Assembly (NCBI GenBank): GCA_964571215.1
Contig: CAZMZZ010000045.1
Location: forward strand, 1-10,915
Reading direction: 5' to 3'
Source: CAJWPI01 sp964571215
GTDB taxonomy: Bacteria > Pseudomonadota > Gammaproteobacteria > Magnimaribacterales > Magnimaribacteraceae
Length of the DNA stretch: 10,915 nucleotides
Shown here: positions 7,698 to 10,915 of the stretch, one piece after another
How positions within the stretch are numbered: position 1 is the stretch's first letter
Layout: every line of letters starts with the position of its first letter
The notes under the pieces: generated by a model
What the model saw: the letters and a program-made list of their open reading frames with translations, nothing else
Database searches by the model: none
What the model was told of the DNA's origin: nothing
Program-made: the position numbers and the translations under genes

Positions 7698-7703
7698 TTT
7701 ATA
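7698..7703 (-). promoter_or_regulatory. possible -10 box for the esterase-oxidoreductase unit
   Basis: On the minus strand TATAAA lies between the terminator hairpin (7713-7746) and the esterase ATG (7688). The hairpin should stop upstream transcription, so a promoter here is expected. A start about seven bases downstream would leave only a few bases before the ATG. No convincing -35 is seen, because that position falls inside the terminator. Confidence 0.3.
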
Positions 7704-7712
7704 TCAGCAGAC

Positions 7713-7746
7713 AAAAAAAAGGCATCTGTAAAGATGCCTTTTTTTT
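7713..7746 (-). terminator. strong, symmetric intrinsic terminator
   Basis: A perfect stem GGCATCT/AGATGCC with loop GTAA is flanked by eight A's on one side and eight T's on the other, so the pairing can extend to 15 bp. Read on the minus strand it ends the gene for the 76-residue protein, whose stop codon is at 7756-7758. Its symmetry means it would terminate in both directions. Confidence 0.93.
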
Positions 7747-7755
7747 AAGTGGTTA

Positions 7756-7986
7756 CTAAGATCTACCCCTCCAAACTGCAATGATAATAATCAAAGCAAT
7801 TATCAATCCTAATCCTTCGGATCCTAAAGAAGTAATTACTGGTTCCAAATTATCTAATACACCACCAAAGAAAGGTGCGTTGGGACCAAATAGAACTGCT
7901 ACAAGCAGAGAAACTGCAACTACTAGAGCCAGTATCTTGGTTATTTCCCACAACCAGTCTTTCAGCTTTTCAATAAGATCTATCAT
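7756..7986 (-). CDS. small membrane protein (76 aa), paralogue of the neighbouring 72-aa protein
   Basis: I do not recognise the family. A short amphipathic N-terminus containing a WLW motif is followed by a hydrophobic segment (about 17-33), a block FGPNAPFFGGVLDNL (33-47), LGSEGL (54-59), a second hydrophobic segment (about 59-71) and a basic tail, WRGRS. The block matches the neighbouring 72-residue protein at 10 of 15 positions with no gap, so the two arose by duplication. The ATG at 7986 has a strong ribosome-binding site, AGGGGGAT, ending three bases upstream. The gene lies between two intrinsic terminators, so it has its own transcript or depends on partial read-through of the upstream one. 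Possible roles include a structural membrane peptide, holin-like or bacteriocin-like protein; none can be supported further. Confidence 0.8.
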   Translation of the reverse strand: MIDLIEKLKDWLWEITKILALVVAVSLLVAVLFGPNAPFFGGVLDNLEPVITSLGSEGLGLIIALIIIIAVWRGRS

Positions 7987-8011
7987 TTATCCCCCTGTTA
8001 GTGCTACTTAC

Positions 8012-8046
8012 AAAAAAGAAAGGGGTACCTCTACGGCCCCCCTTTC
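8012..8046 (-). terminator. intrinsic terminator between the two small-protein genes
   Basis: GAAAGGGG (8018-8025) pairs with CCCCTTTC (8039-8046), with an additional inner GTA/TAC pairing. On the minus strand the stem is followed by TTTTTT (8012-8017). It lies 23 bases after the stop of the 72-residue gene and 26 bases before the start of the 76-residue gene. Confidence 0.88.
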
Positions 8047-8055
8047 ATAAAATAG

Positions 8056-8072
8056 CTAAGTTAGAGACTTAG
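8056..8072 (-). other. stem-loop across the stop codon of the 72-aa gene
   Basis: A perfect 6-bp stem CTAAGT/ACTTAG with a five-base loop spans the TAA (8069-8071) of the 72-residue gene and lies ten bases before the GC-rich terminator stem. Together they form a tandem hairpin 3' end, which could protect the transcript from 3' exonucleases such as the adjacent PNPase (inference). Confidence 0.4.
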
Positions 8073-8287
8073 TTATATAGGTCAAGTAGAACCGCTAGTA
8101 CTATCAGACCAACTAGTCCGTTAGCACCTAGAGTATCAACAAGAGCCAGAAGGTTATCTAGTACTGAACCTACAAAAGGTACACCAGAACCAAAAACTAC
8201 TCCAGCAGCAACTCCTAAAGCAATAAGAGCTACTATGATACCGGTCAAAGAACCTATAAGGTCTCTCACATTATTTAGTGCATTCAT
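8069..8287 (-). CDS. small membrane protein (72 aa), paralogue of the neighbouring 76-aa protein
   Basis: Not a family I recognise. After a short polar N-terminus (MNALNNVRD) there is a hydrophobic segment (about 10-32), the block FGSGVPFVGSVLDNL (32-46), LGANGL (53-58) and a second hydrophobic segment (about 57-70). The order of parts and spacing equal those of the 76-residue neighbour, but the C-terminus is acidic/neutral (DLYN), not basic. The glycine- and alanine-rich helices suggest tight packing or oligomerisation in the membrane. The ATG at 8287 is preceded by GGGTGAT, a good match to the anti-Shine-Dalgarno, ending two bases before it. The transcript is delimited by terminators on both sides, which suits a separately and strongly expressed gene. 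Function unknown. Confidence 0.8.
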   Translation of the reverse strand: MNALNNVRDLIGSLTGIIVALIALGVAAGVVFGSGVPFVGSVLDNLLALVDTLGANGLVGLIVLAVLLDLYN

Positions 8288-8308
8288 AAATCACCCGTTA
8301 ATTTAGCT

Positions 8309-8335
8309 AAACAAAAACCCAGTAATATTACTGAG
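8309..8335 (-). terminator. stem-loop with U-rich tail after pnp, in the leader of the 72-aa gene
   Basis: Minus-strand CTCAGTA pairs with TACTGGG (one G-U pair) around the loop ATAT, followed by TTTTTGTTT. It lies 80 bases after the pnp stop and 21 bases before the ATG of the 72-residue gene. Its core, CAGTAATATTACTG (8320-8333), is also a perfect 14-bp DNA palindrome. It is probably the pnp terminator, but the low GC of the stem makes it weak. If the small gene's promoter lies upstream of it, it would act as an attenuator or 5' hairpin. Confidence 0.6.
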
Positions 8336-8349
8336 CAAGTGCATTAGAA

Positions 8350-8381
8350 CTTATAAAATATAAATAAACAAATTTTGTCTA
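8350..8381 (-). promoter_or_regulatory. weak candidate promoter for the 72-aa gene
   Basis: On the minus strand TAGACA (8376-8381, five of six bases of the -35 consensus) precedes the -10-like boxes TATATT (8357-8362) and TATAAG (8350-8355), but the spacings are 13 and 20 bases, both outside the usual range. The region is extremely AT-rich. Listed because the gene's strong ribosome-binding site and bounding terminators call for a promoter in the 127-base gap after pnp. Confidence 0.22.
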
Positions 8382-8414
8382 GCACAAAAGCAACAAAGAT
8401 ACAAATTTTTGAAA

Positions 8415-10502
8415 TTAGTCTTCAAGACCCTTCATAGTCAATCTTATCTTTCCCTGCTTATCAACTTCAAGAACCTTAACTTGAACTTCTTCACCTTCCA
8501 CAAAGAAACTAGAAATATCTTCAACTCTTTCTTCAGAGATCTCCGATATATGCACCAATCCATCCTTACCAGGCATGATTGTGACGAAGGCGCCAAAATC
8601 CATTATGTTGGCTATAGTCCCGGTATAAATTTTTCCTACTTCCGGTTCTGCAGTTATAAGCTGGATTCTACCCAAAGCTGCTTCTCTCGATTCAAGTGTA
8701 TCTCCATAGATAGAAACCTTTCCGCTATCTTCCACATCTATTTGCACGCCAGTTTCTTCAGTAATAGAACGAATAGTTTCCCCTCCTTTACCAATAACCT
8801 CTCTTATTTTTTTTGGGTTTATTTCTATTTGCAGAGCTTGCGGTGCCTTATCAGAAATTTTTTCCCTTGATTTTGAAAGTACTTCGTTCATTTTCTCTAA
8901 AATATGAGATCTAGCAGTTTCGGCTTGTTTCAAAGCAACATCAAAAATTTCTTCCGTAATTCCGTCTATTTTAATATCCATTTGAAGAGCGGTTATACCT
9001 TCAGCTGTGCCTGCAACTTTAAAGTCCATATCTCCTAAATGATCTTCGTCTCCTAAGATATCCGTTATAACAGCAAAATCAGTCTCTTCTTTAACTAAGC
9101 CCATAGCTACTCCTGCAACTGGTGCTTCAACAGGTACCCCGCAATCCATTAAAGCTAAACTTGATGCACAAACAGTAGCCATAGAACTGGAACCATTGGA
9201 TTCAGTGATTTCTGAAACTACCCTTACAGTGTAAGGAAAAGTCTCAATATCAGGCAAAACCGCTTCTAGGGCTCTTCTAGCTAACTTTCCATGCCCTATT
9301 TCTCTCCTTTTTGGACCAGCTAGAAAACTAGCCTCTCCGACAGAATAAGGAGGAAAGTTATAATGCAGCATAAAATGATCTTTAAATTCTCCTTCGAGAG
9401 CATCAATTATTTGGGCTTGTTTTGGGGAACCTAAAGTAACTGTTGAAATGGACTGAGTCTCACCTCTTGTAAAAAGAGCTGATCCGTGTGTGTTAATCAA
9501 AGAACCGACTTCAACATAAATATCTCTCACTTCATCAAGAGCTCGTCCATCAATGCGAGGTTCTCCTTTTATCAATTTACTTCTCACAATTCTTTTTTCT
9601 ATTTTCTTTAATGAATCTAAAAGATCTGTTTCAGTAATTTCAGCACCTTCTTCTTTAGGAAGCATATCTTCGATTAATTTTTCTTTGATTACAGTCAAGG
9701 CCTTAACTCTTTCTTGTTTATCCTGAACTAAATAGGCTTTAGAAATATCTTCAGAGAATTTTTTATCTATTTCATCTATCAAAGCTGGATCTAAAGATCT
9801 GGGTTCATATTCAAAAGCCGGCTTCCCTATTTCAGAAGACATCTCTTTAATTGCTTCTATAACTCCTTGCATTTCTTGGTGACCATAGAGTATTCCTCCG
9901 AGCATTTGATCCTCACTAAGTTGTTTTGCTTCAGATTCAACCATAATGATAGCTGCGTCACTACCAGCTAATACCATATCTAAATAAGAATTTTCCATCT
10001 CACTTCTTTTAGGATTAATTACATAATTACCCTCTATAAAACCTACCCTCACGGCTCCTAAAGGGCCTTTAAAAGGGAGGCCTGAAATACTTAATGCTGC
10101 TGATGCTGCAATAAATGCGACTACATCAGGATCTTCATCTTTATCTGAAGAAAGTACTGTACAGATGACTTGTACCTCATATAAAAAATCGTCAGCAAAA
10201 AGAGGTCTAATAGGCCTGTCTATTAACCTTGAGGTTAAAGTTTCCTTCTCTGTAGGCCTTCCTTCTCTTTTAAAAAAGCCACCAGGAATCTTTCCTGTGG
10301 CATAAGTCTTTTCAATATAGTTAACTGTTAAAGGGAAAAAATCTTGATGTTCTCCCGGTGGCTTCCCCACTACTACAGTTGCTAAAATTTGAGTGTTTCC
10401 ACATGTTGCTACAACTGAACCCGTTGCTTGTCTCGCAACTTTTCCACTTTCAAGAGTTATTTCTTGATTTCCTAAATTTATTTTTTTCTTATAACTTTCC
10501 AT
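8415..10502 (-). CDS. pnp: polynucleotide phosphorylase (PNPase)
   Basis: Encodes 695 residues, close to the 711 of E. coli. It degrades RNA 3' to 5' using phosphate (and can add nucleotides in reverse), as a trimer and often in the degradosome. Domains in order: RNase PH 1 (about 12-145) with FFKREGR (76-82) and RLIDRPIRPLF (92-102); the all-alpha linker (about 150-310); RNase PH 2 (about 320-545) with the GPKRREIGHG stretch, SNGSSSMA and the catalytic aspartates D481 and D487 in TDILGDEDHLGDMDFK; a KH domain with GKGG (571-574); and an S1 domain (about 622-692). The C-terminal tail is shorter than in E. coli. The ATG at 10502 is preceded by AGGA 12 bases upstream. The gene follows rpsO after 71 bases, the usual order. 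Confidence 0.99.
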   Translation of the reverse strand: MESYKKKINLGNQEITLESGKVARQATGSVVATCGNTQILATVVVGKPPGEHQDFFPLTVNYIEKTYATGKIPGGFFKREGRPTEKETLTSRLIDRPIRPLFADDFLYEVQVICTVLSSDKDEDPDVVAFIAASAALSISGLPFKGPLGAVRVGFIEGNYVINPKRSEMENSYLDMVLAGSDAAIIMVESEAKQLSEDQMLGGILYGHQEMQGVIEAIKEMSSEIGKPAFEYEPRSLDPALIDEIDKKFSEDISKAYLVQDKQERVKALTVIKEKLIEDMLPKEEGAEITETDLLDSLKKIEKRIVRSKLIKGEPRIDGRALDEVRDIYVEVGSLINTHGSALFTRGETQSISTVTLGSPKQAQIIDALEGEFKDHFMLHYNFPPYSVGEASFLAGPKRREIGHGKLARRALEAVLPDIETFPYTVRVVSEITESNGSSSMATVCASSLALMDCGVPVEAPVAGVAMGLVKEETDFAVITDILGDEDHLGDMDFKVAGTAEGITALQMDIKIDGITEEIFDVALKQAETARSHILEKMNEVLSKSREKISDKAPQALQIEINPKKIREVIGKGGETIRSITEETGVQIDVEDSGKVSIYGDTLESREAALGRIQLITAEPEVGKIYTGTIANIMDFGAFVTIMPGKDGLVHISEISEERVEDISSFFVEGEEVQVKVLEVDKQGKIRLTMKGLED

Positions 10503-10532
10503 AATATTTATAATTCCTTTGTTTTGAAATAA

Positions 10533-10546
10533 ACCAAACTTTTGGT
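10533..10546 (-). other. short hairpin in the rpsO-pnp spacer
   Basis: ACCAAA (10533-10538) and TTTGGT (10541-10546) form a perfect 6-bp inverted repeat separated by two bases, in the 71-base spacer. It is too small and too poor in GC for a good terminator and has no adjacent U-run in the right place. In E. coli this spacer carries a terminator and an RNase III site; this repeat might be a remnant of similar control, or chance. Confidence 0.25.
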
Positions 10547-10573
10547 ATTTCTAAGAAGAGATAAGTAATTTTT

Positions 10574-10843
10574 TTATCTTCTTAACCCTAGATCTTGTAG
10601 AAGTTTTGAATAAACCTCAGGCTTACTATCCTTAAGATAGTCTAGAAGTTTTCTTCTCTTATTAACCATTTTAATAAGGCCAACCCTTGAATGGTGATCC
10701 TTAGCATTTGATTTAAAATGATCTTGTAGAGAATCAATATTTGCTGACAATAGTGCCACCTGAACTTCAGCTGAACCAGTATCTTCCTTCGTTCTGCCGA
10801 ATTTAGATATTATGTCACTCTTTTTTGATGATTCTAAAACCAA
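10574..10843 (-). CDS. rpsO: 30S ribosomal protein S15
   Basis: Encodes 89 residues from the TTG at 10843, the same length as E. coli S15. It binds 16S rRNA early in 30S assembly. Clear family marks are DTGSAEVQVALL, KDHHSRVGL, NKRRKLLDYL and the C-terminal LGLRR. A second in-frame TTG at 10855 would add four residues, but the 10843 start aligns residue for residue with the E. coli N-terminus (SKFGR against SEFGR at the same distance) and has a proper ribosome-binding site, GAGGG, five bases upstream. The only purine run before 10855 (AAGGA) is too close to serve. The TTG start may keep expression low or controlled. It lies between probable truB and pnp as in many proteobacteria. Confidence 0.97.
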   Translation of the reverse strand: MVLESSKKSDIISKFGRTKEDTGSAEVQVALLSANIDSLQDHFKSNAKDHHSRVGLIKMVNKRRKLLDYLKDSKPEVYSKLLQDLGLRR

Positions 10844-10862
10844 TGTTTCCCTCAAATCCTTA

Positions 10863-10915
10863 TTAAGTATTTTTCGTATTCAAAAGCCTCTTTGGAGATA
10901 CTTTCAAGGGGATGT
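10863..10915 (-). CDS. truB: probable C-terminal end of tRNA pseudouridine-55 synthase, truncated by the window edge
   Basis: The minus strand has an open frame from the window edge to a TAA at 10863-10865, reading IPLKVSPKRLLNTKNT at its end. The VSPKRLL part resembles the VAPRRLV near the C-terminus of E. coli TruB, and truB is the usual neighbour upstream of rpsO. Only 16 complete codons are visible, so the call rests mostly on gene order. A second open frame (ending ...EKYLIRI at 10852) also crosses the region and cannot be excluded. Confidence 0.5.
   Translation of the reverse strand, partial: IPLKVSPKRLLNTKNT

Noticed and set aside
7781..8050. An 89-codon plus-strand open frame covering the 76-aa gene.
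   Set aside because: The minus-strand frame has a strong ribosome-binding site, a paralogue next door and a matching terminator; the plus-strand product is a polar, S/T/P-rich shadow.
8409..8870. A 153-codon open frame on the plus strand at the 3' end of pnp.
   Set aside because: It is wholly antisense to the conserved KH/S1 part of PNPase, has no ribosome-binding site of note, and its product has a composition typical of reversed coding sequence.
10852..10915. Alternative open frame at the right edge ending in EKYLIRI.
   Set aside because: It is open for only about 20 codons and overlaps the rpsO ribosome-binding site; the frame ending at 10863 better resembles the TruB C-terminus. Not decisive.
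1..10915. CRISPR array, insertion sequence or transposase.
   Set aside because: No regularly spaced direct repeats, no terminal inverted repeats around a transposase-like frame, and no mobile-element protein motifs were seen.

Overview
The window looks like chromosomal DNA of an AT-rich, compactly organised gammaproteobacterium, possibly a streamlined marine lineage such as SAR86. The case rests on low GC throughout, short intergenic gaps, the classic truB-rpsO-pnp order, a PNPase and an S15 that read like gammaproteobacterial proteins, and a tRNA with encoded CCA. The lineage is an inference from reading, not from a search. Apart from a partial tRNA at the left edge, every gene is on the minus strand, so transcription runs from right to left.

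Right part (10915 down to 8415): the last codons of a probable truB, then rpsO (ribosomal protein S15, which appears to start at a TTG codon) and pnp (polynucleotide phosphorylase, complete with KH and S1 domains). This is housekeeping RNA metabolism. A stem-loop with a U-rich tail follows pnp.

Middle (8335 down to 7713): two small paralogous membrane proteins of 72 and 76 residues. They share a block of the form FG-x3-PF-x-G-x-VLDNL between two hydrophobic segments. Each has a strong ribosome-binding site and is followed by its own intrinsic terminator. I do not recognise the family.

Then (7688 down to 5742): a probable two-gene unit, an alpha/beta-hydrolase (BD-FAE/HSL-like esterase) and an FAD-dependent oxidoreductase of the DAO / L-2-hydroxyglutarate oxidase type.

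Left part (5585 down to 98): a four-gene unit, VTC-type polyphosphate polymerase domain protein, DUF4956 membrane protein, an unrecognised TPR-like membrane-anchored protein, and a very large exported protein joining a CotH-kinase-like domain, a calcium-loop motif and a parallel beta-helix. The VTC/DUF4956/CotH combination recurs in bacteria but its function is not established. The inference here is an inner-membrane polymerase or phosphotransfer system coupled to an exported, possibly surface-located protein. This is the most interesting part of the window. The unit converges on the tRNA(CAU) gene. There is no gene-free stretch longer than about 160 bases, and no CRISPR array, IS element or integrase was seen.
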